Shown here piece after piece: positions 49,601 through 61,310 of a stretch of 64,000 bases of DNA. The first letter of the stretch is position 1. Every line of letters starts with the position of its first letter. The stretch spans positions 282,531,262-282,595,261 of the forward strand of contig JBOZIK010000001.1 of assembly GCA_051453625.1 (NCBI GenBank), given 5' to 3'. The notes under the pieces were generated by a model. That model saw nothing but the letters and a program-made list of their open reading frames with translations, ran no database searches and had not been told where the DNA came from. The position numbers were made by a program, and so were the translations under genes. The stretch is from Welwitschia mirabilis. Lineage: Eukaryota > Gnetophyta > Gnetopsida > Welwitschiales.

Positions 49601-49840
49601 TTATTTGATATCTATATTTATAATTTTATTTTTTTTGGGAAAAAAGTTCATTGATATATTACTTAATCAAAATAAACTATAAAGATCTAAGTTGCTAGGA
49701 AAAAGTCAAAATGGATAGTTGGATATCTTTCTCCTTGTTATCCTAGAAAGATAGAAAATTATAGCCTTGGAAACCTAGCTGAAAAGACTAGATTTATGAG
49801 AATTCAAAAGACCTAAAGAGAAATTGACTATTACTACAAA
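46601..49840. other. Unassigned AT-rich DNA with one large gap
   Basis: No coding relic is identified. The 605-base gap (48042-48646) has the same ~86-base sequence on both sides (47956-48041 and 48647-48732). The part from about 49400 to 49840 lies in the expected intron of the fossil J-domain gene. Confidence 0.5.
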
Positions 49841-50286
49841 TCACTTACATGGTACCTATTCTTGTTAGAGTATCATTTCAAGGCCGGTTTCTTGTATGCA
49901 TTGATAATTTTCTTCATTGACATCCTTGGGTTTACACCCAAAATTTCAAAATAACCAACTTAGTTTATGAATTGGACATCAATTTTATGCTTATCTTGCT
50001 CAGGATTACTATCTAAGTTTTCTTCCTTGTCAAAAGAAATCTAAGTCTGAGTCTTCATTTTCTAGTTCTCCTTTATTACCTTGATTTTTTCCCTTCTTAT
50101 TACCCTCTGGTTCTCATCCTACTAATGAGAACTAGGATCCTCCCTGTCTTTTCCATCATCATTGCTTAAAATGATAACCTAAGGTTTAGTCACAGTCTCA
50201 TACCTTGATTCATCCATTATGTTTTACAAGTTGAAATGGTCTATGCTGCCCTATTTAACCTCCACTTGAGGAGCATCTTCTTCCTC
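49841..50286 (-). pseudogene. Fossil DnaJ J-domain exon with splice donor
   Basis: On the minus strand from 49956 to 49849 one frame reads GYFEILGVNPRMSMKKIIN then AYKKPALK*YSNKNRYH. This fits helices I and II of a DnaJ J-domain, the Hsp70 co-chaperone module (YEILGV...EIKKAYRKLALKWHPDKN). The WHPD loop is now stop-Y-S-N: four adjacent codons each one transition from the consensus. It cannot stimulate Hsp70. The frame then meets CAT|GTAAGTGA at 49848, a good 5' splice site, so this is a genomic gene fragment and not a processed copy. Upstream (49960-50286) is acidic coding-like sequence with stops, for example EEENLDSNPEQDKHKIDVQF in part. The downstream exon was not found. It is probably a duplicated or transposon-captured host gene piece. 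Confidence 0.6.
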
Positions 50287-50386
50287 NNNNNNNNNNNNNN
50301 NNNNNNNNNNNNNNNNNNNNNNNNNNNNNNNNNNNNNNNNNNNNNNNNNNNNNNNNNNNNNNNNNNNNNNNNNNNNNNNNNNNNNN

Positions 50387-52440
50387 CTTAAAATGATGAC
50401 CTAAGGTTTAGCCACAGTCTTATACCTTAGTTCATCCATCACATTTTACAAGTTGAAATGGTCTATGTTACCCTCTTTACCCTTCACTTTAGGAGCATCT
50501 GCTTCATCTTTATCATTAGGTTCTTCCCACCTATTAGGAGAAGGGCACTTTTACTCTCCAAAGCTACTAGGGTGTGGGAATGCTCCCTCTTGTTCCCTAG
50601 GCCATGGCATCCTTTTCACAACTAGATGAACCCTTCTTCCTTGCCCTTAACAAACTCTAGAAATCTACAAATAAGTCCTAAATATTTATCTTTAATGTTA
50701 TCTTTAAATTTCTTTACAAAAAACAAAGAGTGATTAATGCACCTTCCTTTTCTTAATGCGAGGAAAAGGAGTGTCCTTAGCTTAGAGTAGTTTCCATATG
50801 ATATGATGTACTAGTTAATGAATTCTGCCACCAACACCTCCTATAGTTCAGTCTGTCTAATATGTCCCTTAGTACTCCTAGGTTCCTTGTGTCTAAAAAA
50901 TTGTTCACATTAGAATGGCTATAAAATAAGGGTAGTAATAACTCACCTTTTTCCATAAGGCTCGTGGTCCATGCAATTAAGTATAGGGTTATAGAAATCC
51001 TCCTTTAGCCTATTATAAGCTTTTCTTTAATTACTACTTGTGTGGAGTTAAAGCTCGGGTCCCATTTTAGTTTTGTCAAAGACTCCTATCCTATTTGTTA
51101 AATTCTATATCAAAGGTTCTCTTTGTTTCTAAACTTAAAATGACTACTAACTTATGGTGTGGATGTTTTTCCATTTTCTTTAACACCCAAATTATTAGGA
51201 GTTTCCTTTGAATAACAGAGGCGATGACTTATGCACTCGAATCCATCCCGAAGAACACTCTGCTATTTCACGCTTTTCAAATGTACCATAGCACAACTCT
51301 GTACCCATAGCTTGTGGTCTAAAAAATACTATTCTATGAGACCTCTTTATTAAATTTCCTTCTCACCTCCTCTGCAAAGGAATACTCCCAAATAAGTGCC
51401 ACTCAAATTTTGCTCTTTTATAAGTTCTAAACTCCTCTAAAATTGCCAAATCACTCTACCTCTGTCTCTTCATCATAGAAACCCTATTCTTCATAATAAG
51501 CCATTTAAGGACCATTTATTTAATAGCCACTCTTTTTTTCATGCATCTACTAAAATTTTGTTTATGTTTTACTTCTTAATAAGGATTATTTTAGGGGATA
51601 TCCTCCTGCCATAAATCANNNNNNNNNNNNNNNNNNNNNNNNNNNNNNNNNNNNNNNNNNNNNNNNNNNNNNNNNNNNNNNNNNNNNNNNNNNNNNNNNN
51701 NNNNNNNNNNNNNNNNNNNNNNNNNNNNNNNNNNNNNNNNNNNNNNNNNNNNNNNNNNNNNNNNNNNNNNNNNNNNNNNNNNNNNNNNNNNNNNNNNNNN
51801 NNNNNNNNNNNNNNNNNNNNNNNNNNNNNNNNNNNNNNNNNNNNNNNNNNNNNNNNNNNNNNNNNNNNNNNNNNNNNNNNNNNNNNNNNNNNNNNNNNNN
51901 NNNNNNNNNNNNNNNNNNNNNNNNNNNNNNNNNNNNNNNNNNNNNNNNNNNNNNNNNNNNNNNNNNNNATAACAGAGGCGATGACTTATGCACTCGAAGC
52001 CATCCTGAAGAACACTCTGCTATTTCATGCTTTTCAAATGTACCATAGCACAACTTTATACCCATAACTAGTTGTCTAAAAAATACTATTTTATGAGACC
52101 TCTTTTTTAAATTTCCTTCATACCTCCTCTGCAAAGGAGTACTCCCAAATAAGTTCCACTCAAATTTTACTCTTTCATAAGTCTTGAACTCCTCTAAAAT
52201 TGCCCAATCACTCTACCTCTATCTCTTCATCATAGAAACCCTATTCTTCATAATAATCCATTTAAGGACCATTTATTTACAGACCACTCTTTTTTTCATG
52301 TATCTACTAAACTTTTGTTAAGATTGTACTTCTTAATAAGGATTACTTTAGAGGATATCCTCCTGCGATAAATCATTTTGGTATCTTTTTTTCTTGGGAG
52401 TTAAAATTACCCTTTGAAAAATATTTCTTAAACTTTAACT
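50387..52440 (-). pseudogene. Unidentified minus-strand coding fossil
   Basis: Several minus-strand segments look like former protein. The clearest (about 52134-51969) reads KIVFFRQLVMGIKLCYGTFE then KHEIAECSSGWLRVHKSSPLL. The same peptide with a few changes (KREIAECSSGWIRVHKSSPLL) occurs in the contig copy near 51290-51210. Another is RMPWPREQEGAFPHPSSFGE near 50625-50565. I do not recognise a family. These lie between the LINE 3' end and the J-domain exon on the same strand, so they could belong to the same host gene or to two captured pieces. Contig overlaps: 50165-50286 with 50387-50507, and 51212-51618 with 51969-52374. Confidence 0.35.
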
Positions 52441-55400
52441 GCCTTTTTTATTCTTTAATCATTTTCCTAATAATGTCTAGTTAGGTTCCAATAATATCGA
52501 AGTCTCCTTTCCATAGGGTCTTTTAGTTTTTCTCTCAATCTTCCCAGCTCTAGGAGGTTCAAAGGGTTTTTTCCATTAATGAACTTTGAATTTTAAAAGA
52601 GAATTTTCTCTTCTCTAATGGTTCAAGTCGCCATTTACTTCATCTTTTCCCTTCCCTTGCATAAATCTCTCTAGAATAGGGAATCCCCCTACCTTGGTTT
52701 TCAATTCTTATATTTTATTCTTAATAACTTTTTTTAAAGAGCTAATCCCCTACTCCAAGCTTAATAATAATTATACCATGGCCAAAAAAGTGTTNNNNNN
52801 NNNNNNNNNNNNNNNNNNNNNNNNNNNNNNNNNNNNNNNNNNNNNNNNNNNNNNNNNNNNNNNNNNNNNNNNNNNNNNNNNNNNNNNNNNNNNNTTCTTT
52901 AATCATTTTCCTAATAATGCCTAGTTAGGTTCCAATAATATCTAAGTCTCCTTCCCATAAGGTCTTTTAGTATTTCTCTCAATCTTCCTAGCTCTAGGAG
53001 TTTCAAAGGGTTTTTTCCATTAATGAACTTTGAATTCTAAAAGAGAATTTTCTCTTTTCTAATGATTCAAGTCGTCATTTACTCCATCTTTTCCCTTCCT
53101 TTGCATAAATCTCTCTAGAATGGGGAATCCTCCTACCTTAGTTTTTAATTCTTATAGTTTATTCTTAATAACCTTTTTTAAAGAGCTAATCCCCTACTCC
53201 AAGCTTAATAATAATTTTACCATGGCTAAAAAAGTATTGTCTTTCATATCCTGAATTCCCCCATCCCCCTACTTCTACTAGTTTATCTACTTCTTCTCAT
53301 GCAATTGCATGGATTCTATTCCCTCTTCTACCTCCTACCCAAATAAATTTTTAATCAGCTGGCTTAATAAATCTTTTACATTCTCTAAAAGGATCCTACT
53401 AGATGCACTATATTTTGCAATTGCAAAAATAATGGTGTTTGTAATAATTATTCTCCCTTTACTCAANNNNNNNNNNNNNNNNNNNNNNNNNNNNNNNNNN
53501 NNNNNNNNNNNNNNNNNNNNNNNNNNNNNNNNNNNNNNNNNNNNNNNNNNNNNNNNNNNNNNNNNNNNNNNNNNNNNNNNNNNNNNNNNNNNNNNNNNNN
53601 NNNNNNNNNNNNNNNNNNNNNNNNNNNNNNNNNNNNNNNNNNNNNNNNNNNNNNNNNNNNNNNNNNNNNNNNNNNNNNNNNNNNNNNNNNNNNNNNNNNN
53701 NNNNNNNNNNNNNNNNNNNNNNNNNNNNNNNNNNNNNNNNNNNNNNNNNNNNNNNNNNNNNNNNNNNNNNNNNNNNNNNNNNNNNNNNNNNNNNNNNNNN
53801 NNNNNNNNNNNNNNNNNNNNNNNNNNNNNNNNNNNNNNNNNNNNNNNNNNNNNNNNNNNNNNNNNNNNNNNNNNNNNNNNNNNNNNNNNNNNNNNNNNNN
53901 NNNNNNNNNNNNNNTACTCAAGAGGAAAATTGCACTTTAGGCATTGCATCATCTCTTTATGCTTAGCAACAAGTCTTTTAAAGTCATTAAACTCCTCCAT
54001 TTGAACATGAGAACCCCTAAATAAATATACTTCTATTTTCTCCTAGTAGTTCCTAGCATTCTCTCAATTTTTTGTTAGATGGTAAACCTAGTATTAAAGA
54101 AGTAAATTCTACTCTTTTACTAGTTGATTGTCAATCGAGCTTCTTTTGTGAATTTCTCCAATCCCCACTTAATGGCTTTAATTTATTGTATATATTATTA
54201 TATGAATATAATTGATTTTTTTGTGAAGTGATTAATTGAAATGTTCAAACCATGGACTATTAGCTTGGTGCTTCCTTCTTGACAGATTCAGCCTTAGAGG
54301 ACATCTATCGCAATGATGAAGAGGTATAAAGAAAGGGAAACTCCCTATCATAAACCTCTACCTATACTAAAGTATTTTTGGATGTTTTGATTATTTTTTA
54401 AAGCAAATTTCACTGTTCTCTAGGTCTATATTAACAAACCAATAAGTTTTGAGGGAAAGACCTTTGTTCTTAGAACATGTTCTAAGAAACTTCAAAATAT
54501 ATTATTATATGCCTTTCTAATGTCCACCTTTAGATCACATGCCCTTTTGCATTTTTTCTTTATGAAGTAAAATATTTCATGATTAAAAATAACCTGGTAG
54601 AAAACTAGCCTAGTTCTGCCTCACGACCTTTTTAGTGAGGATGGATTCTATTTACTGGGATCTTCGTAAACAGATTATACATCACATTGAACATCACTAT
54701 TGATTAATAATCATGTACTTCTATAGGTTTATTCTTTTTCAATATCATAATAATATGGGTATTGTTCCAGGCATAAGGAAAAGCCCTATTTCATATCATC
54801 CAGTTAAAGGCTTCAATGATTGAATGACCTATATATCCTAGTATCTTTGAAAAAAATTCCATTGTCTATCCATTTAGACCTGAACTTTTGTTTAATTTAA
54901 TTCTTTTGAGAGTCCTTCAAATTTTGTCTTATTCCACCCATCCCAAGAAAAGGTTCCCAAGCTAGACCATAATTCACAATGTGAAAGGCTCTTGCACTTT
55001 GGATTCTTTTCAAAGTTCATTTAATGTTTTCAAGAAAGCTATAAGTACTTCCTCTTTTATGAGGAATTTGTTATTCTAATTAATTGAATTTATCATATTC
55101 ATTTACTTTATTTCATTAATAATATTTAAAAAAATACTTTGTGTATTTGTTGCCTTGCTTCATCTAATTAATGTGCATGTTGGTGTCAATATATCTCTNN
55201 NNNNNNNNNNNNNNNNNNNNNNNNNNNNNNNNNNNNNNNNNNNNNNNNNNNNNNNNNNNNNNNNNNNNNNNNNNNNNNNNNNNNNNNNNNNNNNNNNNGT
55301 ATCTTTGAATAAAATTTCATTGTCTATCCATCTAGACATGAACTTTTATTTAATTTCATTCTTTTAAGAGTCCTTCAAATTTTGTCCTATTTCACCCATT

Positions 55401-56629
55401 CCAAGGAAAGGTTCCCCAGCCAGACCACAATTCACAATGTGGAAGGCTCTTTCACTTTGGATTCTTTTCAAAGTTCATTTAATGTTTTCAAGAAAGTTAT
55501 AAGTACTTCCTCTTTTATGAGGAACTTGCCATTCTAATTAATTGAATTTATCATATTAATTTACTTTATTTCATTAATAATATTTAAAAATATAGTTTGT
55601 ATATTTGTTGCCCTGCTTCATCTAATTCATGTGCATGTTGGTATCAATATATCTCTTTGTGCTTTCTAATGTGATAGAGTTCTAAACCTTCTTCCATTCT
55701 TCAAAATGAAGATCGTTTTCTTGTTCTTGGTTTTGTTGAATTACTTTAATCTCCTTGTTGAGTTTTTATTTCTAATAAAATTTTTTACCTCATGTCTTTC
55801 TCCATTTCTTTAGCCGTTCCTTTACCTTTTGCAAATTGAATTACAAGTCTTTAATTAAATTAGCCTTTATGTTTTCACAATTCTCTTAAATAAATTGTTC
55901 TACATGTTTCTATTCTAGTTATGCATTCTTAAATAAAAAGTAATATCTCTTTCCCCTATTCCTATCATAAAGAAGTATGATGAGCCTATGGTTAAAGCAC
56001 CACCTTTCTTTCCTTAATAATGTCTAGTTTTTATTTCTTACTAAATCTATGGAAACCATTGCTCTGTCAATTTGAGAAAGTATTATGTCATTCCTTCTCC
56101 TCCTATTTAACTAAATAAATTACGCTTAGTGTAATGGCATATCTAATGAGCTCTAAGGAATTCATGAAATCCTCTAGGTCTTTTACCCCTGCTTCTGACC
56201 ATTCATTTCCTCCTTTTTTTTTCACTCAAATAATGTTTGATTAAAATCTCCTATTAGAATATAATTTCTTCTCTTATTCTTTTCTCTTATCCCTCTCCAA
56301 ATTTTCCTTTTCTCAAATATACCTTATGGCATGTATACATGGATTAACCCTCAGTCTTATATTGTCATAATTTGAAACCATATATTAATTTTTATTCTTG
56401 TATAATGTAAATCTTTATTTATTAGCATTAGCAGTCCTCTTACCTTGCCACAACTAGGGACCTATTCAATAGTCCATTTTTTATTTTAGACATTTAAGGC
56501 TAATCTTTTTTGAATTTTTATTTCATATATGCAGACTATTCCTATTTTATATTTCCTAATAAATTTTTCTAACGCCTTTTTTTCTGAGGCACTCTTCATA
56601 CCTTTCATATTCTAATTGAGTATATTCAT
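52441..56629 (-). pseudogene. L1-type LINE ORF2, minus strand, decayed
   Basis: ORF2 begins MNILN*NMKGMKSASEKKAL at 56629, the usual endonuclease start with W changed to a stop. Endonuclease GDFN is intact at 56251-56240. Reverse transcriptase follows: MEFFSKILGYIGHSIIEAFN (about 54880-54805), WNNTHIIMILKKNKP (about 54780-54735), VDIRKAYNNIF*SFLE (54527 down to about 54480), and SLYLFIIAIDVL near 54340-54300. The position of the catalytic F/YADD box reads FTKK (54227-54216), so it is dead. YLGVLM follows near 54028-54010, then a gap (53467-53914), then the thumb (GGIQDMKDNTFLAM, about 53260-53215). Gaps at 52795, 53467 and 55199 interrupt it; the 100-N ones have duplicated flanks (52451-52794 with 52895-53237, 54841-55198 with 55299-55657). 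The 3' end is not fixed. Confidence 0.8.
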
Positions 56630-56639
56630 TTACCTTTTT

Positions 56640-59600
56640 CTTCGGGCCCTTGTCCCTCATGTTTGTTAAGGTTATTTATGATCCATTTACAATGTTCTCA
56701 TTTTCTTCTTTTCTTATCCTCACACCAGTGGGGAGGTCTTCCCATCCTTTTAATAGTTGATGTCTTTTTTGAACTCTTGTAGTTGAAATTAGAGTTAAAG
56801 AATCACTAATGGAAAGAGGTGTAAAATTGTTTGAATTTCGTCCTTTGGCTTAGCTTAGTTCTTTAACTTTTCTATCTATTCCCACCTTATTTCTAGCATC
56901 TTGATACTGTTGTTTTTCATTACGGTCTTTTTTCCATTTAGCACTTGACTTTAGTTTACTCTTTTTATATATTATTTGAAAGCCCTCTCCATCTTTTTTG
57001 ATTCAACACTCACTGTCTGAATGCCCAAATTTTTTTCATGTTTGACAATGCTTTTTTTGATATGCCTCCCTTAAGTAACCCATCCTTTCATAGTTAGTGT
57101 AGGCTTTCTTCCTTCGAATCAAATAGAACTCTTATAATGACCAATTTTTAAACAAACTGGGGAATGAGGTAAAATGTCTTCATACTTTAACTTCATCCTA
57201 TCCTTGCCAAAATCATAAATAATTTCAAACTTTCTTAGTTCTCTAGTTAGATCAATATTTATCTAGGCACAAAATTGGATTAAAACTAGTAGCGACCCAA
57301 TAATCATGATTGGGTCTAGTTTGATAAGTTTCCTAAATTTCCCTACTAGTTCTTGGATAAATTTTTTTTTTTTATAGTGTTAGGTTCACTTTCCTTAGAT
57401 TTACCAAGATAGTAAGTTTTTGAAATATTTTCCCAAAATCCTATCCCGAAAGCTAGTGCATCAAAGTTATCCCGTTGGCCCTAAAAAGCTAAGGTCCCCT
57501 TACCATAACTCAGTTGAGATCCTTTCCAAACTTAAACTTAAATAGAAATATATCTTCTACAAGGGTAATTACTTTGATTGCATCTATCCTAGTCCACTTC
57601 ACTACTATCCAACTTCTAATAGCATCAAGACCTAGTCTAGTGNNNNNNNNNNNNNNNNNNNNNNNNNNNNNNNNNNNNNNNNNNNNNNNNNNNNNNNNNN
57701 NNNNNNNNNNNNNNNNNNNNNNNNNNNNNNNNNNNNNNNNNNTTATATCCTTCCTTTTCCTCCTATTTGACTAAGTAAATCAGCTTAGTGTAATGGCATA
57801 TCTAACGAGCTCTAAGAAATTCATGAAATCCTCTAGGTATTTTACCCTTGGTTCTGACCATTCACTTTCTCCTTACTTTTTTCACTCAAATAATGTTTGA
57901 TTAAAATCTCCTATTAGGATATAATTTATTTTCTCTTATCCATCTCCAAATTTTCCTTTTCTCAAATATACCTTGTGGCATGTATACATGTATTAACCAC
58001 CAGTCTTATATTATCATAATTTGAAACCATCTATTATTCTTGATTCTTGTATAATGTAAATCTTTATTTATTAGCATTAGTAGTCCTCTTACCTTGTCAC
58101 AACTAGGGACCTATTCAATAGTCCATTTTTTATTTTAGACATTTAAGTCTAATCTTTTTTGAATTTTTATTTCGTATATGCAGACTATTCCTATTTTATA
58201 TTTCCTAATAAATTCTTCTAACACCTATTTTTTTTGAGGTACTCTTCATACCTCTAATATTCTAACTGAGTATATTCATTTACCTTTTTCTTCGAGCCCT
58301 TGTTCCTCATGTTCATTAAGGTTCTTTGTAATCCATTTACAATGTTCTAATTTTCTTCTTTCCTTATCCTCACACCAGTGCGCTGTCTTTCCATCCTTTT
58401 AATAGTTAGTGCCTTTTTTGAACTCTTGTAGTTGAAATCAGAGTCAAAGAATCACTAATAAAAAGAGGTATAAAATTGTTTGAACTTCTTCCTTTGGATT
58501 AGCTTAGTTCTTTAACTTTTCCATCTATTCCCACCTTATTTCTAGCATCTTGATACTATTTTTTTCCATTATGGTCTTCTTTCTATTTAGGACTTGACTT
58601 TAGTTTACTCTTTCTATATATTGTTTGAAAGCCCTCTTCATTTTTTTTAATTTGACACTCACTGTCTGAATGCCCAATTTTTTTTCATGTTTGATAATTC
58701 TTCTTTTGATATGCCTCCCTCAAGTAACCCATTCTTTCATAGTTAGTGTAGGCTTTCTCCCTTCGAATCAAATAGAACTCTTTGAATGACTAATTTTCAA
58801 ACAAACTAGGGATGGAGGTAAAATGTTTTCATACTTTAACTTCACCCTATCCTTGCCAAAACCATAAATAATTTTAAACTTTCTTAGTTTTCTAGTTAGA
58901 TCAATATTTATCTAGGCACAAAATTAGATTAAAACTAGTAGCGACCCAATAATTGTGAGTGGGTCTACTTTGATAAGTTTCCTAAATTTCCTTACTAGTT
59001 CTTAGATAATTTTTTAATTTTAGAGTATTAGGCTCACTTTCCTTAGATTTACCAAAATAGTAAGTTTTTGAAATATTTTCCCAAAATCCTATCCCTAAAG
59101 CCAGTGCATTAAAGTTATCTCCTTGACCCTAAAAAGCTAAGGTCCCCTTACCATGACTGGGTTGAGATCCTTTCCAAACTTAAACTTAAATAGAAATAGA
59201 CCTTCTACAAGGGTAATTACTTTAATTACATCTATCCTAGTCCACTTCACTACTATCCAACTTCTAATAGCTCAAGACCTAGTCTAGTACACACCAAAAC
59301 AAATCGATTGACTAGACTAAATTTGAATCACTCCTTAGCTATGACAGAATGCTCTGGTGTAATTCTAATTTTAAAAATTTTAGCTTCCTTAAAAACATTC
59401 ATAAAGAAAGATTCCATGATTTTACCGGAAACCACCGATTTGCCATCATAAACTGCCCTTAATGGAGTCCTAAAACTGCACTTTATTCCATCTTAAAAGT
59501 GTAAAGAAACTCTCACAGCTATCAAAAATGTAAGATCTATTAAAGGACAACCTCCTGTTAGGCTTCATACTCTCGATCGATCTCTTGAGGCACACCCTTG
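56640..59600 (-). pseudogene. L1-type LINE ORF1 with dead zinc knuckle (plus duplicated ORF2 start)
   Basis: Minus-strand ORF1, an RNA-binding protein of plant L1 elements. From about 59480 it reads FRTPLRAVYDGKSVVSGKIM, then phrases such as FKFGKDLNPVM and ITLMHWL that fit the plant DUF4283 region. A CCHC zinc knuckle follows. Its two contig copies (58750-58709 and 57101-57060) both read YTNYERMGYLREAY, where CTNCGRMGHLREAC is expected. All four ligands are lost, each by a single transition. The gap at 57643-57742 splits overlapping copies 56083-57642 and 57743-59288. Hence a second ORF2 start (58279) and GDFN motif (57911-57900) lie inside this span. There is probably one element, not two. 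Confidence 0.75.
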
Positions 59601-60017
59601 ACTGTCACTGAGCCATCCTCTAGCCCTTGCTAGCTAACTTGGGTAGTGCCCTTCACACATCCAAAACCCCCACCTGGCAATGGAAAAACTTGGATCTAGG
59701 CTTTCTAGCACCAACTCCTTGACTTCCCTCCACTATCAAAATCTATCTATACCTATCTTATTATCATATTCACTAAAAACCTATAAAGACTTCTTTATTA
59801 TATTTTATTCACTTCTTAAAACTTAATTTTTCTAACCTACTATTATATTATACACATAGATTTCTATACATGTTATTCCAAGGAGTCATAAAATAAAAGA
59901 ATGATAATGTTGAATATTTATGATATTTTGCATGGTTTTCATTTCTTACAAAAAATTTTTAAAAAATCTTTTCTTTTCTTGCATATTTATTTATATAATT
60001 TATCATTCCTAATCCAT

Positions 60018-60040
60018 ATGTATGTATGTATGTATATGTA
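60018..60040 (+). repeat. GTAT microsatellite
   Basis: A short (TATG)n-type tract, TATGTATGTATGTATGTATA, followed by an imperfect unit. Confidence 0.85.
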
Positions 60041-60049
60041 TAAACCATA

Positions 60050-61310
60050 ATTATTGCCAATTTACAAAAACTAAGATATTCTTCTATAGTACAAGAAATC
60101 ATAATTATTGTGTTCTCGTTAAAGATTACAAGGAAATTTTAAAGCTCACAAAGGTTTAAGTTACTTAGAAAAGGTATGATTAAGAGGATTCATAAAGAGG
60201 ATTAAGAGATTAAATATTGTAAAAGTTCTCTTCTAAGATAGTGAAAATGATCATTGATAAGACAAGCTACAAGCATGCATAAAAAAAAAATCAAGATATT
60301 ATGCTAAGCATAAAATGGTTTCATAGATTAGTAATAAATTATTCATTATAGATTCTAAGCCTCATGAATACAATTAGTTTATAAACATTTCATCTTACAA
60401 TGAAATGTGGGAAACATTATAATAGCATGAAAGATGTCATAAACACTAACATATCAATCATCTAAATCCTATTAATACATTGAAAGAAGCAAATCTAAAT
60501 GATCAAATAAAAAAGAACATTTGAAATAGGTTATTTCATAATAATCAATCATAATTATATGAATAATGAATGAAATACTAATTTAATCATAATGTAAAGT
60601 ATATCCACTAATAATGAAAACATTATAGTGAATAATAATTTAGTACAAAAGTGAATTCTTAGATTTTACAAGCAAAATGCCTCATGAAATTTGCATTTTC
60701 TCATGCCTAAGAAGGTAAAAAGAGGCTTATAACATTATGATGAGACAAGCCCTTATCATGGCAATGGGAAATCTAGGTTTAAAAGGATAAAGTTTCAACC
60801 TAAAATAAATGCAATCCTATTACAACATAAGATTAAATGAATCATGGATTCCACATATAAAAACTTAAGATACGCTTTTGCTATATAGCCTAAATTTTAA
60901 TTGTTTATTAAATGAATACATACCTATTACATTAAGATATATGATAACTGGCCTTTAATAAATTCCCTTGAACATTAAAATTAATCACGTTTTCCCTTCT
61001 TCTTAATATCTTCTTTGACTCTTCAATTGTTAAATTGACCTTTCCCCATGTTATTAGTTTAACTTAGTAATATTTAATCCAATCTACAACCTATGTTTTC
61101 TGGTACTTATTTCTTAAAAAAAATGCTAATGGTCTAATTTATAAACCATATTTTTTTGGAACTTATTTCTTCAAGGAACATCGATGACATTGGAGATCTA
61201 GATAGTAATAATCCTTTTGAATAGTTTTACTTGTTTGAAAGTTATATGAGTTCTTTTTAATAGCCTTAAAACATATTATTTAGTAAAGTTTATGGAACAA
61301 AAAATGTAAA
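60050..61310. repeat. Dispersed repeat, copy 2 (uninterrupted)
   Basis: Similar to 33050-33850 followed by 36700-37110, in the same orientation and order. Non-coding. It helps show that 33.85-36.6 kb in the other copy is an insertion. Similarity is moderate, with many substitutions and small indels, so the two copies are old. Confidence 0.55.

Larger units (their letters stand above)
52441..59700 (-). mobile_element. Whole minus-strand L1-type LINE
   Basis: ORF1, endonuclease and reverse transcriptase occur in family order on one strand. About 2.3 kb of the span is repeated contig-end sequence, so the real element is shorter than it looks. The relatively GC-rich segment at 59560-59720 is the probable 5' end or leader. 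No poly-A or target duplication was found. Confidence 0.7.

Noticed and set aside
56083-59288. Two LINE elements in tandem
   Set aside because: The two copies meet at a 100-N gap and each is truncated there; one element with overlapping contigs is simpler.
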